A DNA stretch of 64,000 bases from Pseudaeromonas aegiceratis (GTDB lineage: Bacteria; Pseudomonadota; Gammaproteobacteria; Enterobacterales; Aeromonadaceae). Position numbers and translations under genes: made by a program. The first letter of the stretch is position 1. The number at the start of each line of letters is the position of its first letter. The stretch spans positions 2,542,001 to 2,606,000 of the forward strand of contig NZ_CP158016.1 in assembly GCF_046254905.1 (NCBI RefSeq), given 5' to 3'. Of this stretch, positions 45,992 through 54,951 are shown one piece after another. The notes beneath the pieces are model-generated. The model searched no databases. It was given only the letters and a program-made list of their open reading frames with translations, and was not told where the DNA came from.

Positions 45992-48154
45992 GTGGCACGC
46001 ACTATTATGCTTATCCCGATTGGCTCAGGTGTTGGCGTCACCTCCGTCAGCCTCGGTATGATCCGAGCGATGGAGCGCCATGGCGTTAACGTCAGCTTCT
46101 TCAAGCCTGTTGCCCAACCGAGACCCGGACACTCTGGCCCAGAAACATCGACCGCCGTCATCCGTGCCGGCTCCAACATTACCCCTCCGGAACCGCTCTC
46201 CCTGGCTTATGCCGAGAACATGATCACCTCCAGCAACACCGCTATCCTGCTGGAAGAGATCGTGGCCCTGTATGAGAGCCATGTGAAAGAGAGCGGCGCC
46301 GAAGTGGTGGTGGTCGAGGGCCTGGTACCGGTGGACAAACAACCGTTCGCCAACAAGCTCAACTACGACGTCGCCACCGCCTTGGATGCCGACATGGTGT
46401 TCGTCACCCACCCGGGCAACGACTCCAGCCAGAAGCTCAAGGAGCGCATCGAACTGGCCTGTTCCAACTTCGGTGGCATCAACAACAAGCGCATCGTCGG
46501 CTGCATCATCAACAAGGTGGGTGCTCCGGTAGACGAGCACGGTGTCACCCGTCCGGATCTCACCGAGATGTTTGAAGCCCACCACAGCGGTGGCGAGCTG
46601 GCCAGCAATCTCGAAGTGCTGCAATTCTTCGGCAAGAGCCCCCTGCGCATCCTCGGCTGCATCCCCTGGAACACCCAGCTGATCGCCCCCCGCGCCAAGG
46701 ATCTGGCCAAGCACCTCAATGCCAGCACCATCCATGAAGGGGAACTGGGTCTGCGCCGCCTCAACCAGGTGACCTTCTGCGCCCGCTCCATTCACAACAT
46801 GGTGGAACACTTCCGCCCCGGCAGCCTGCTGGTGACCTCCGGCGATCGCTCCGACGTCATCGTCTCCGCCTGTCTGGCCGCCATGAACGGCGTCAAGCTG
46901 GGCGCCCTGCTGCTCACCGGTGGCTACCACCCCGAGCCCCAGGTGATGGCCCTGTGCCAACAGGCCATGGCCACCGGCCTGCCCATCCTGATGACCGGCA
47001 CCAACACCTGGCAGACCGCCGTCAGCCTGCAGAACTTCAATGTCGAGATCCCGTCCGATGACGTGACCCGCATCGAGCTGGTGCAGGACTATGTGGCAGG
47101 CCACATCGACAAGCACTGGATCGAGTCCCTGACCGCCGTCTCCACCCGCTCCCGTCTGCTGAGCCCGCCCGCCTTCCGCTACCAGCTCACCGAGCTGGCC
47201 CGCAAGGCCAACAAGCGCATCGTGCTGCCGGAAGGGGACGAGCCGCGTACCGTCAAGGCCGCCGCCATCTGTGCCGAGCGGGGCATCGCCCGTCCTGTGC
47301 TGCTGGGTAACCCGGACGAAATCCGTCGGGTGGCCGAACAGCAGGGTGTGGTGCTCAACGATCGCGTCGAGATCATCGACCCGGCCGTCGCCCGCGAGCG
47401 CTATGTGCCCCGTCTGGTGGAACTGCGCAAGGCCAAGGGCATCACCGAAGTGGTGGCCCGCGAACAGCTGGAAGACAACGTGGTGCTGGGCACCATGATG
47501 CTGGAGCGCAACGAGGTGGATGGTCTGGTGTCCGGTGCCGTACACACCACCGCCAACACCATTCGTCCGCCGCTGCAGATCATCAAGACGGCCCCGGGCT
47601 CCTCCCTGGTCTCCTCCATCTTCTTCATGCTGCTGCCGGATCAGGTGCTGGTGTATGGCGACTGCGCCATCAACCCGGATCCCAACGCAGAACAGCTGGC
47701 CGAGATCGCCATCCAGTCCGCTGATTCTGCCGCAGCCTTCGGCATCGAGCCCCGCGTGGCCATGATCTCCTACTCCACCGGCACCTCAGGCGCCGGCGCG
47801 GACGTGGACAAGGTGCGCGAAGCCACCCGCCTCGCCAAGGAGAAGCGTCCGGATCTGATCGTGGACGGTCCGCTGCAGTACGACGCCGCCATCATGGCCG
47901 ACGTCGCCCTGTCCAAGGCGCCGAACTCCCCGGTGGCTGGTAAGGCTACCGTGTTCGTGTTCCCGGATCTGAACACCGGCAACACCACCTACAAGGCGGT
48001 ACAACGCTCCGCAGATCTGGTCTCCATCGGCCCCATGCTGCAAGGCATGCGCAAGCCGGTGAACGATCTGTCCCGTGGCGCCCTGGTGGATGACATCGTC
48101 TACACCATAGCCCTGACCGCGATCCAGGCCGAACAGGCCGAGCACGCCAACTAA
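45992..48154 (+). CDS. pta: Phosphate acetyltransferase (Pta)
   Basis: Pta converts acetyl-CoA and phosphate to acetyl phosphate. The 720-residue product is the long, enterobacterial type: an N-terminal P-loop-like/BioD-like domain (MLIPIGSGVGVTSVSLGMIR), a DRTGG domain (LVTSGDRSDVIVSACLAAMN), and the C-terminal catalytic PTA domain (ELARKANKRIVLPEGDEPRT; SGAVHTTANTIRPPLQIIKT). The GTG at 45992 is chosen because it aligns with the E. coli start (MSRIIMLIPTG) and has AAGGGGA 8 bp upstream; an ATG at 45914 would run through the terminator. Confidence 0.97.
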   Translation: MARTIMLIPIGSGVGVTSVSLGMIRAMERHGVNVSFFKPVAQPRPGHSGPETSTAVIRAGSNITPPEPLSLAYAENMITSSNTAILLEEIVALYESHVKESGAEVVVVEGLVPVDKQPFANKLNYDVATALDADMVFVTHPGNDSSQKLKERIELACSNFGGINNKRIVGCIINKVGAPVDEHGVTRPDLTEMFEAHHSGGELASNLEVLQFFGKSPLRILGCIPWNTQLIAPRAKDLAKHLNASTIHEGELGLRRLNQVTFCARSIHNMVEHFRPGSLLVTSGDRSDVIVSACLAAMNGVKLGALLLTGGYHPEPQVMALCQQAMATGLPILMTGTNTWQTAVSLQNFNVEIPSDDVTRIELVQDYVAGHIDKHWIESLTAVSTRSRLLSPPAFRYQLTELARKANKRIVLPEGDEPRTVKAAAICAERGIARPVLLGNPDEIRRVAEQQGVVLNDRVEIIDPAVARERYVPRLVELRKAKGITEVVAREQLEDNVVLGTMMLERNEVDGLVSGAVHTTANTIRPPLQIIKTAPGSSLVSSIFFMLLPDQVLVYGDCAINPDPNAEQLAEIAIQSADSAAAFGIEPRVAMISYSTGTSGAGADVDKVREATRLAKEKRPDLIVDGPLQYDAAIMADVALSKAPNSPVAGKATVFVFPDLNTGNTTYKAVQRSADLVSIGPMLQGMRKPVNDLSRGALVDDIVYTIALTAIQAEQAEHAN

Positions 48155-48173
48155 GGCCTGCCGCTGGAAACCA

Positions 48174-48198
48174 AAAGGCCCCATCAGGGGCCTTTTTT
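48174..48198 (+). terminator. Terminator of pta
   Basis: AAAGGCCCC, loop ATCA, GGGGCCTTT and further T (to 48198) form a strong hairpin 20 bp after the pta stop. The A-rich left flank could also serve the opposite strand, where tqsA does not reach it directly. Confidence 0.92.
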
Positions 48199-48332
48199 AT
48201 TGGCGGCTCGTCAGCCAGTGGCCAACCGAGCAACAACTCAAGTTAAATTCCTTATTAAACAAATAGTAAATGGAGTAATTCCCGGTTTCCCGCCAGTAAT
48301 CTACACAGTTACCCACAGGATCTGGGGATAAC

Positions 48333-49376
48333 CTAGGACCTGGGCAGCCCCTCGCCATTGGACAGCAGGGCCGACAGCCAACCCAGCCCCTGGCTGGACT
48401 CCAGGCCGATCTTCACCACCATGGTCAGCGGCACCGACAGCAGCATGCCCACCGGCCCCAGCAGCCAGCCCCAGAAGATCAAGGAGAGGAAGACCACCAG
48501 ATCCGAGATCCCCAGGCCCCGCCCCATGACCCGCGGCTCGATAAGGTTCCCCGCCACGAAGTTGATAAAGAGATAGACGGCCGCCACCCCGGACGCCCCC
48601 ACGGGGCCCAGCTGCAGCAGGGCCAGCAGCACAGGCGGCACGGCGGCTATGATGGAGCCGATGTTGGGAATGTAATTGAGCAAGAAGGCCAGCAGCCCCC
48701 ACAGGGGGGCGTAATCCACCCCGATGAGCCAGACCGCCACACCGGCAAACAGGCCGGTGCCCAGGCTGATCAGGGTCTTGATGGCCATGTAGCGGTTCAC
48801 CGAGTCCAGAAACCGATCCAGCTGGGACATGCGCATCTGGGGATCCGCCAGCGCCAGGTGCAGACGGCGGGGCAGGCTCTGGGCCTCCATCAGCATGAAG
48901 ATGACGGTGAGCAGCAACAGGAAGAGGTTGGACATCAGGCTGGAGAAGCCCTTCAACATGTTGCTGGCCAGGTTCATGGCCATGGCAGGATCCAGGTACT
49001 CCATCAGCAGATCCGGCGTCAGGCTGATGTTGAAGCGGGCCAGCAGGTCGGTCAGCCAGTGGAAGCTGGCCCCCAGCTCGCTGCGATAACGGGGCACCTC
49101 CCGGGCGAAGCTGTTCACCGAGCTGCCCACCATGCCGGTCATGCCCAACAAGAGGAGGACTATGCCCGCCACCACCAGCAAAATGGCCAAGCCCCGGGGT
49201 AGCCGCCAGCGCACCAGGGTGTTGACCAGGGGATGGCAGATCAGGGCGATGAAACAGGCCAGCACGAACGGCACCACCACCAGGGAGGCCGCCTTGATCC
49301 CCGCCAGCACCACCACCACGCAGGCGCATCCCAGCAGACCGCGCAACAAGGGGGAGAAGGACGATTCGACATTCAT
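48333..49376 (-). CDS. tqsA: AI-2E family transporter TqsA
   Basis: A 347-residue inner-membrane protein of the AI-2 exporter family. It matches E. coli TqsA over its whole length (VPFVLACFIALICHPLVNTL; LLAFLLNYIPNIGSIIAAVP; EPRVMGRGLGISDLVVFLSL; FWGWLLGPVGMLLSVPLTMV). About eight membrane segments are visible. TqsA has been proposed to export autoinducer-2; other relatives exchange sodium for protons. AGGAG lies 8 bp before the ATG. It is divergent from yfcH. Confidence 0.92.
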   Translation of the reverse strand: MNVESSFSPLLRGLLGCACVVVVLAGIKAASLVVVPFVLACFIALICHPLVNTLVRWRLPRGLAILLVVAGIVLLLLGMTGMVGSSVNSFAREVPRYRSELGASFHWLTDLLARFNISLTPDLLMEYLDPAMAMNLASNMLKGFSSLMSNLFLLLLTVIFMLMEAQSLPRRLHLALADPQMRMSQLDRFLDSVNRYMAIKTLISLGTGLFAGVAVWLIGVDYAPLWGLLAFLLNYIPNIGSIIAAVPPVLLALLQLGPVGASGVAAVYLFINFVAGNLIEPRVMGRGLGISDLVVFLSLIFWGWLLGPVGMLLSVPLTMVVKIGLESSQGLGWLSALLSNGEGLPRS

Positions 49377-49494
49377 GACGCAGGCTCCTAGTCAGTCTGG
49401 AGCACCACTGTAAATCAGCGCCAGCCGAATACCAACCGGGGCCGCCGACCACTTTTGGTCTAAGCTGGCAACAGGCCTATGGCAAGGAGCCTCC

Positions 49495-50391
49495 ATGCAT
49501 CTACTCATCACAGGCGCCAGCGGCTTTATCGGCCAGGCGCTATGCCAACACTGGCAGGGCCAGCACCAGCTGACCCTGGTCAGTCGCGAGCCAGCCGCCC
49601 ATCGCCGCCCGGGCAAGGGCCGCCAGCCCCACTTTGTCAAACTCAGCCAGCTGCAGGATCTCACCCCCTTCGACGGCATCGTCAATCTGGCGGGCGAGCC
49701 CATCCTGGGTCGCCGCTGGAGTCAGGCACAGAAGCAGCGCATCGGCCAGAGCCGCTGGCAGATCACCGCCCGCCTGGTGGATCTGTTGAGCCGCAGTCAG
49801 CCCAAGCCGCGGGTCTGGCTCAATGCCTCGGCGGTGGGCTACTACGGCTGGCACGGCGGCGAGGCGCTGGATGAAACCCGGGGCACCATAGCCCCCGGCT
49901 TTACCCACGACATCTGTGCCCGCTGGGAGGAACTGGCCCAGGAGGCCAGTCAGTGGGGGGCCAGAGTCTGTCTGTTGCGGCTGGGCATGGTGCTGGGCAG
50001 ACAAGGCGGGGCCCTCGCCGGCATGCTGCCCGCCTACCGGTTGGGGCTGGGCGCCACTCTGGGGGCGGGCCAGCAGATCTATTCCTGGATTGCCCTGCCA
50101 GATCTGCTGCGCGCCTTGGATTTTCTCCTCAAGCATGACGAGTGCCAGGGGGCCTATAACCTGACCAGCCCCCAGCCCATCAGCCAGGCCGACTTCTCCC
50201 GCCAGTTGGCCCAGGCGCTAGGGCGGCCCCACTGGCTGCACCTGCCCGCCGGTCTGCTGAGCCTGCTGCTGGGCGAGCGAGCCTCGCTGCTGCTCAAGGG
50301 GCAGAGGGTGCTGCCCAGTCGCCTGCAGGCGGCGGGCTTTGCCTTCGATTACCCCAGCCTGGACCAGGCCCTGCCGGCCCTGCTGCGCTAA
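49495..50391 (+). CDS. yfcH: Epimerase-like protein YfcH (TIGR01777 family)
   Basis: A 298-residue extended-SDR-type protein with the NAD(P) motif TGASGFIG at the N-terminus, VNLAGEPILGRRWSQAQKQR and NASAVGYYGWHGGEALDE, all family signatures, and the C-terminal DUF1731 region (LHLPAGLLSLLLGERASLLL). Its substrate is unknown; plant relatives were named cell-division inhibitor SulA-like. AAGGAG precedes the ATG. It is convergent with ybbP, 10 bp away. Confidence 0.92.
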   Translation: MHLLITGASGFIGQALCQHWQGQHQLTLVSREPAAHRRPGKGRQPHFVKLSQLQDLTPFDGIVNLAGEPILGRRWSQAQKQRIGQSRWQITARLVDLLSRSQPKPRVWLNASAVGYYGWHGGEALDETRGTIAPGFTHDICARWEELAQEASQWGARVCLLRLGMVLGRQGGALAGMLPAYRLGLGATLGAGQQIYSWIALPDLLRALDFLLKHDECQGAYNLTSPQPISQADFSRQLAQALGRPHWLHLPAGLLSLLLGERASLLLKGQRVLPSRLQAAGFAFDYPSLDQALPALLR

Positions 50392-50401
50392 GGCAGACGG
50401 C

Positions 50402-52840
50402 TCAGAAAGCCCGCAGGCGCGCCCCCAGGGCCTGGCGCAACTGCCGCGCCACCACGGGCGCCGTACTCAGCCACACCAGCAGGGCGCCGGTCAGCGGCAA
50501 CCCCAGCCACAAGGCCGGCATGCCCCGCCAGGGCAACGGACTCCACAGGCTATGGCTCGACCACAGGGCCAGTTCGGCGCCGGCCGCCGCCGCCAGCCCG
50601 GCCAAGGCCCCCTGGGTCAGCAGCTCCCAGCGCAACGCCCCCTTGAGCTGCCGGGCGCTGGCCCCCAGGGTCCGCATCAAGATCAGCGCCGGCTGACGAC
50701 GGGCCAGTTCCGCCTGCAGCTGAACCAGCAACACCAGCAGACCCGCCAGGGTGATCAGGGCCGCCATCAACCCCAGAGCCTTGCCGATCCGCCGGCTCAT
50801 GGCCTGCAGCTTGGCCATCAGCTCATCCACATTGATCAGGGTAAGGGCCGGAAACTGCCGCACCACAGCGAGCTCCAGTCCGCTGTCCGGCGGCAGGTGC
50901 AGACCGGCCATGGCGGTACTGGGCTGATGGGCAAACAGATCCGGCGAGAAAATCATGAAGAAGTTGGGTTGCAGATCCTGCCAGTTGACCTGCCGCAGGC
51001 TGCTGACCTGAGCTCGCACCGCTTGCCCCGCCAGATCGAAGCTAAGCCAATCCCCCAGCCGGATCCCCAGCCGCTCGGCGACACCCGCTTCCACCGAGAC
51101 CTGTTGCCCCTGCCCTGGCCCCCACCAAGACCCCGCCAACAGGCGATTGTGAGCCGGCAAGTCAGTCAGCCAGGTGACGGTCAGCTCGCGGTGGATGCCC
51201 TCACGTCCCGACTCGCCCTCCTGCTGGGTCACCGGCTCGTCATTGACGGCGGTGAGGCGGCCCCGCAACACGGGGTAATAGGTGGGCTCGGCCACACCGT
51301 GTGCCGCCAGCAGCCGAGTCAGGGGCGCCCTGTCCTGGGGCGCTATGTTCAGCACGAAGCGGTTGGGGGCGTCTGCCGGCAACTGGGTCCACAGATCCGA
51401 TAACAAGGCCTGCCTAACCCCCAGCAGCAGACCCAGCAGCATCAGCGGCAAGGCCAGCACCTGAGCCTGTAGCGCGCTGCGCCAACCCTGGCGCCGCAAC
51501 TGACGCACCGCCAGTGCACGACCCGAGCCAGGGCGCCCCGCGGGCAACAGCCACAACAGCAGCCGCAGCAGCAGGGTCAACACCAGGCCCACCAGCAAGA
51601 GGCCGGCCAGCAGCGCCAGGGTGAGGGGACCGTCACCTGTGACCAACCAGCACAACAGCAGGGCCCCCAGCAGCAGCAGGGGCTGACCCAGCCAGTCCGG
51701 CAGCCCTGTGGTCAACCCCTGGCGCAAGACCCGCAACGGTGGCACCTTGAGCAGTTGCAGGAAGGGCCACAGGCTCAACAGGACGGTCGCCAGCAGGGCC
51801 AACAGGCCCCCCAGCACAAAGGGCCAATGCCCCGGTGGCGGCAAGTCCCGAGGCAGCAGATCCCCCAGCAGCTGGATAAAGCCCAGTTGCAGCAGTACCC
51901 CGGCCAGCGCCCCCAGCAGTCCGCCGACCAGTGCCACCGCCAGCAACAGACCGCTCATCAGCCACCACAGGGCGCGCCGCCGGGCACCCAGCACCTTGAG
52001 CAGGGCCATCATGTCCTGCTGACGCCGGGCAAAACGGCCCATGGCCAGGCTGATGGCCAGACAGCCCAAGAGCAGGCCGATCAGCGCCGCCAGGCGAAAG
52101 AAGCGCTCGCTACGGGCCAGAGACTGGCTCATCATCCCCTCCCCCTCCCCCTGCCCCGGTCCCACCAACTGCTGACCTGGGCCGAGCTGCGGCGTCACCT
52201 GGGATTGCCAGCGGGCCAGGGTCTGCGCCGGCCCCTTGAACTGATAGCGATAGCTCAGCCGGCTACCGGGCAGCAGCAGGCCGCTGCCCTCGGCATCCGC
52301 CAGGGCAATCAGGGCCCGGGGGGCCAGCAACAGGGGGGAGAAGCCCTCATCCGGAGTCTGCAGCACACGGCCGGCCACCTGCAGATCCAGATCCCCCAGC
52401 TCCACCCATTGGCCCACCTCGATCTGCAGCAGCCGCATCAGTTCGGGGGAGAGCCAGATCCGGCCGGTGGAGACGGCAGCAGGTGGTTCCAACTGCAGCT
52501 GACCATAGAAGGGATAGCCGGGCCCCACCGCCTTGATGCTGGCCAGCTGCAGCGCCTGGTCGTGAAACAGCATGGAATTGAACACCAGGGTCTGGCTCCA
52601 GCTCAGCCCCTGGGCCTGGGCGGCATCCAGCCAGGCCTGGGGCGCCGGCTCGGCGCTGCGCAGCTGCAGGTCTCCGGCCAGAAACTCGCGTCCCCCCTGG
52701 GTAAGAGTCTGTTGCAGACGATCCGCCACCAGGGCGACGCTCAGCACACAAGCCACACTCAGAGCCAGGGCCAGCACCACGGCCCGCAGCTCGCCGCGCC
52801 ACAGCTCGCGGCCGATGAGTCGCAGCAGCAGGCGGTTCAT
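50402..52840 (-). CDS. ybbP: ABC transporter permease YbbP (FtsX family)
   Basis: A large 812-residue membrane protein with an N-terminal membrane segment, a long periplasmic region and an FtsX-type permease core (LIGLLLGCLAISLAMGRFAR; LLKVLGARRRALWWLMSG) duplicated at the C-terminus (ALILMRTLGASARQLKGALR). It forms an inner-membrane complex with YbbA; such MacB/LolCDE-like systems act as mechanotransmitters rather than importers, and in E. coli YbbAP has been linked with the lysophospholipase TesA. It overlaps ybbA by 4 bp (ATGA). Confidence 0.93.
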   Translation of the reverse strand: MNRLLLRLIGRELWRGELRAVVLALALSVACVLSVALVADRLQQTLTQGGREFLAGDLQLRSAEPAPQAWLDAAQAQGLSWSQTLVFNSMLFHDQALQLASIKAVGPGYPFYGQLQLEPPAAVSTGRIWLSPELMRLLQIEVGQWVELGDLDLQVAGRVLQTPDEGFSPLLLAPRALIALADAEGSGLLLPGSRLSYRYQFKGPAQTLARWQSQVTPQLGPGQQLVGPGQGEGEGMMSQSLARSERFFRLAALIGLLLGCLAISLAMGRFARRQQDMMALLKVLGARRRALWWLMSGLLLAVALVGGLLGALAGVLLQLGFIQLLGDLLPRDLPPPGHWPFVLGGLLALLATVLLSLWPFLQLLKVPPLRVLRQGLTTGLPDWLGQPLLLLGALLLCWLVTGDGPLTLALLAGLLLVGLVLTLLLRLLLWLLPAGRPGSGRALAVRQLRRQGWRSALQAQVLALPLMLLGLLLGVRQALLSDLWTQLPADAPNRFVLNIAPQDRAPLTRLLAAHGVAEPTYYPVLRGRLTAVNDEPVTQQEGESGREGIHRELTVTWLTDLPAHNRLLAGSWWGPGQGQQVSVEAGVAERLGIRLGDWLSFDLAGQAVRAQVSSLRQVNWQDLQPNFFMIFSPDLFAHQPSTAMAGLHLPPDSGLELAVVRQFPALTLINVDELMAKLQAMSRRIGKALGLMAALITLAGLLVLLVQLQAELARRQPALILMRTLGASARQLKGALRWELLTQGALAGLAAAAGAELALWSSHSLWSPLPWRGMPALWLGLPLTGALLVWLSTAPVVARQLRQALGARLRAF

Positions 52841-53520
52841 AGCGCCGGCGCCTGCAAGCGGCCACCCGCCAGCCGCAGCTGACGGCCACAGCGAGCCGCC
52901 AGGGCCGCGTCGTGGGTCACGATCACCAGGCTGGTACCATGGCGGCGATTCAGCTCAAACAGGAGATCCGTGATGTGCTGCCCGGTCTGCCGGTCCAGGT
53001 TGCCGGTGGGCTCATCCGCCAGCAGCAGCGCCGGCTGCCCCATGAAGGCGCGGGCGATGGCCACCCGCTGCTGTTCGCCACCGGACAGCTGACTGGGCAG
53101 GTGATCGAGACGCTGAGCCAGCCCCACCTCCGCCAGCAGGGCTCGGGCGGCACCCTCCGGGTCGGCCAGGCCCGCCAACTCGCCCGGCAACATGACGTTC
53201 TCCAGGGCGGTGAAGCTGGGCAGCAGCAAGAAAGATTGAAAGATGAAGCCCAGCTGGCGGGCCCGCAGCGCGGCGCGAGCTTCCTCGTCCAACGTGGTGA
53301 TCTCCTGCCCCGCCAGGCGAATGCTGCCGCTGCTGGGCAGATCCAGTCCGGCCAGCAGCCCCAGCAGAGTGGACTTGCCTGAGCCCGAGGCCCCCAGCAG
53401 GGCCAGGCTCTCCCCTGCCTTGACATCCAGCCGGATCCCTTCAAGGATGATCAGGGTCTGGGTCCCCCACTGCAACCTGTGGGTCAGATCCCGTACTTCT
53501 ATCATCAAGGGTGATGTCAT
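52837..53520 (-). CDS. ybbA: ABC transporter ATPase YbbA
   Basis: The 227-residue ATPase partner of YbbP. Walker A is GASGSGKST, the signature is LSGGEQQRVAIAR, Walker B is ALLLADEPTGNLD, followed by VIVTHDAALAARC; GNLDRQTG is typical of the LolD/MacB group. The ATG at 53520 overlaps the start codon of the divergent tesA by 2 bp. Other possible starts are ATG at 53526 (weak GAGAAG upstream) and 53505 (no ribosome site), so the start is uncertain by a few codons. Confidence 0.92.
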   Translation of the reverse strand: MTSPLMIEVRDLTHRLQWGTQTLIILEGIRLDVKAGESLALLGASGSGKSTLLGLLAGLDLPSSGSIRLAGQEITTLDEEARAALRARQLGFIFQSFLLLPSFTALENVMLPGELAGLADPEGAARALLAEVGLAQRLDHLPSQLSGGEQQRVAIARAFMGQPALLLADEPTGNLDRQTGQHITDLLFELNRRHGTSLVIVTHDAALAARCGRQLRLAGGRLQAPAL

Positions 53521-54148
53521 GCGCATGCTTCTCGTCTGTCTATGGGGTGTCCTAAGCATACCTGCCTGGGGGCAGGGATTCAGCCTGCTGGTGCTGGGGG
53601 ATAGCCTGAGTGCCGGTTACCGCATGACGGCAGAGCAGAGCTGGCCCAGGTTGCTCAACGCCCAGCCGCCCCTGGCCGCAGCTCCCCTCACGGTGATCAA
53701 TGCCAGTGTCAGCGGCGAAACCACCCAGGGTGGGCTGACCCGTCTGCCTGGCCTGCTGCAGTCACATAAGCCGGATTGGGTGCTGGTGGAGCTGGGTGCC
53801 AACGACGGTCTGCGCGGCTTGCCCGTCAACCAGACCCAGGACAATCTGGCGGCCATCATAGCTCAGAGCCAGGCTGCCGGCGCCCAGGTGGTGCTGATGC
53901 AGATCCGCCTGCCACGCAACTACGGCCGGCGCTTCATCGACCGGTTCGAGGGGATCTACCCGGCGTTGGCGCAGCAATATTCGATCCCCCTTATGCCCTT
54001 CTTGCTGGAACCCCTCTATGATAAGCCCGCGCTGCTGTTTGAAGATGGTCTGCACCCCCGCGCCGAAGCCCAGCCGCTGATCGCCACCCAGGTGGCCAGC
54101 TTTTTGGCCCCCCTGCTGACCCAGGCCCAGGTCAACCGGGCCAGCTAA
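53519..54148 (+). CDS. tesA: Thioesterase I/lysophospholipase L1 TesA
   Basis: TesA is a periplasmic GDSL hydrolase acting on acyl-CoA and lysophospholipids. The 209-residue product has a short signal peptide (LLVCLWGVLSIPAWGQ), the GDSL block VLGDSLSAGYRM (Ser29 of the precursor), the Asn in ELGANDGLRG and the Asp-x-x-His in FEDGLHPRA. AAGG lies 8 bp before the ATG. It is divergent from ybbA-ybbP, a conserved arrangement in gammaproteobacteria. Its 3' end is 22 bp from the CpxR box of cpxR. Confidence 0.95.
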   Translation: MRMLLVCLWGVLSIPAWGQGFSLLVLGDSLSAGYRMTAEQSWPRLLNAQPPLAAAPLTVINASVSGETTQGGLTRLPGLLQSHKPDWVLVELGANDGLRGLPVNQTQDNLAAIIAQSQAAGAQVVLMQIRLPRNYGRRFIDRFEGIYPALAQQYSIPLMPFLLEPLYDKPALLFEDGLHPRAEAQPLIATQVASFLAPLLTQAQVNRAS

Positions 54149-54170
54149 TGCCAAACGAAACAGCCTGGAT

Positions 54171-54185
54171 GTAAAAACAGGTAAA
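54171..54185 (+). promoter_or_regulatory. CpxR box upstream of cpxRA
   Basis: GTAAA, 5 nt, GTAAA is an exact match to the CpxR consensus. It is centred about 67 bp upstream of the predicted cpxR start, the distance at which a response regulator can activate. It implies autoactivation of cpxRA. Confidence 0.85.
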
Positions 54186-54210
54186 AGAAAGCGCTAAGAG
54201 ATCCAGCCCC

Positions 54211-54238
54211 TTGTCCGGGCTAGGCCAACTCGTATGAT
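54211..54238 (+). promoter_or_regulatory. Promoter of cpxRA
   Basis: TTGTCC (54211-54216) and TATGAT (54233-54238) are 16 bp apart, 32 bp before the cpxR ATG and 26 bp after the CpxR box. Confidence 0.65.
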
Positions 54239-54269
54239 GGACCCTCCCTGAGCCGTAGGATGAGTAGGA

Positions 54270-54950
54270 ATGACCCGGGTATTGCTAGTAGATGACGATC
54301 TGGACCTGTGTGCGATGCAGGCCGAGTACTTGACCATAGAGGGCTATGAAGTGGTGCAGGCCCACGATGGTGAATCCGCCGTCCACCACGCCCTGTCCGA
54401 ATCGTTCGACATCATGCTGCTGGACGTGATGCTGCCCAAGCTCAATGGCGCCGAGGTGCTACGCCGGGTGCGCGGCAACAGCCAGGTGCCCATTCTGATG
54501 CTCACCGCCAAGGGCGATGACATCGACCGCATACTGGGTCTGGAGCTGGGGGCCGACGATTATGTGGCCAAGCCCTGCACCCCGCGGGAGCTGGTGGCCC
54601 GCATCCGCGCCATCCTGCGCCGCAGTCAGCCACAACAACAGGGCCTGGCGGATCACCAGATCGGTGCCCTGCGCCTGGCCCCCAGCCGCCGCCTGGCCTA
54701 CTGGGATGAGCAGGTGCTGGATCTCACCAGTACCGAATTCAACCTGCTGGAAGTGCTGGCCCGCCATGCCGGTCGTGCCGTGAGCAAGGAGGAGCTGTCC
54801 AGCCAGGTGCTGGGCCGCAGCCTGACCCGCTACGACCGCAGCATTGACGTCCACATCAGCAACCTGCGGCAAAAGCTGGGCATGCTGTCTGACGGCCGCT
54901 CCCCCATCCAGACCATTCGAGGGCTGGGCTACCAGCTGTTAGCCGCCTGA
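54270..54950 (+). CDS. cpxR: Envelope stress response regulator CpxR
   Basis: CpxR is the OmpR-type regulator of the envelope stress response. The 226-residue product has a receiver with VLLVDDDLDLC, the phospho-acceptor Asp52 in MLLDVMLPKLNG and Lys in DDYVAKPCTPREL, and a winged-helix DNA-binding domain (LTSTEFNLLEVLARHAGRAV; YDRSIDVHISNLRQKLG; IRGLGYQL). KPCTPRELVARIRAILRR is typical of CpxR. It precedes cpxA by 1 bp. No cpxP is found in the usual divergent position; tesA is upstream instead. Confidence 0.95.
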   Translation: MTRVLLVDDDLDLCAMQAEYLTIEGYEVVQAHDGESAVHHALSESFDIMLLDVMLPKLNGAEVLRRVRGNSQVPILMLTAKGDDIDRILGLELGADDYVAKPCTPRELVARIRAILRRSQPQQQGLADHQIGALRLAPSRRLAYWDEQVLDLTSTEFNLLEVLARHAGRAVSKEELSSQVLGRSLTRYDRSIDVHISNLRQKLGMLSDGRSPIQTIRGLGYQLLAA

Positions 54951-54951
54951 C

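Noticed and set aside
46025..47545. Minus-strand open frame (506 codons) opposite pta
   Set aside because: Composition is that of an antisense shadow (HHxV, GxxQ repeats), and pta is unambiguous.
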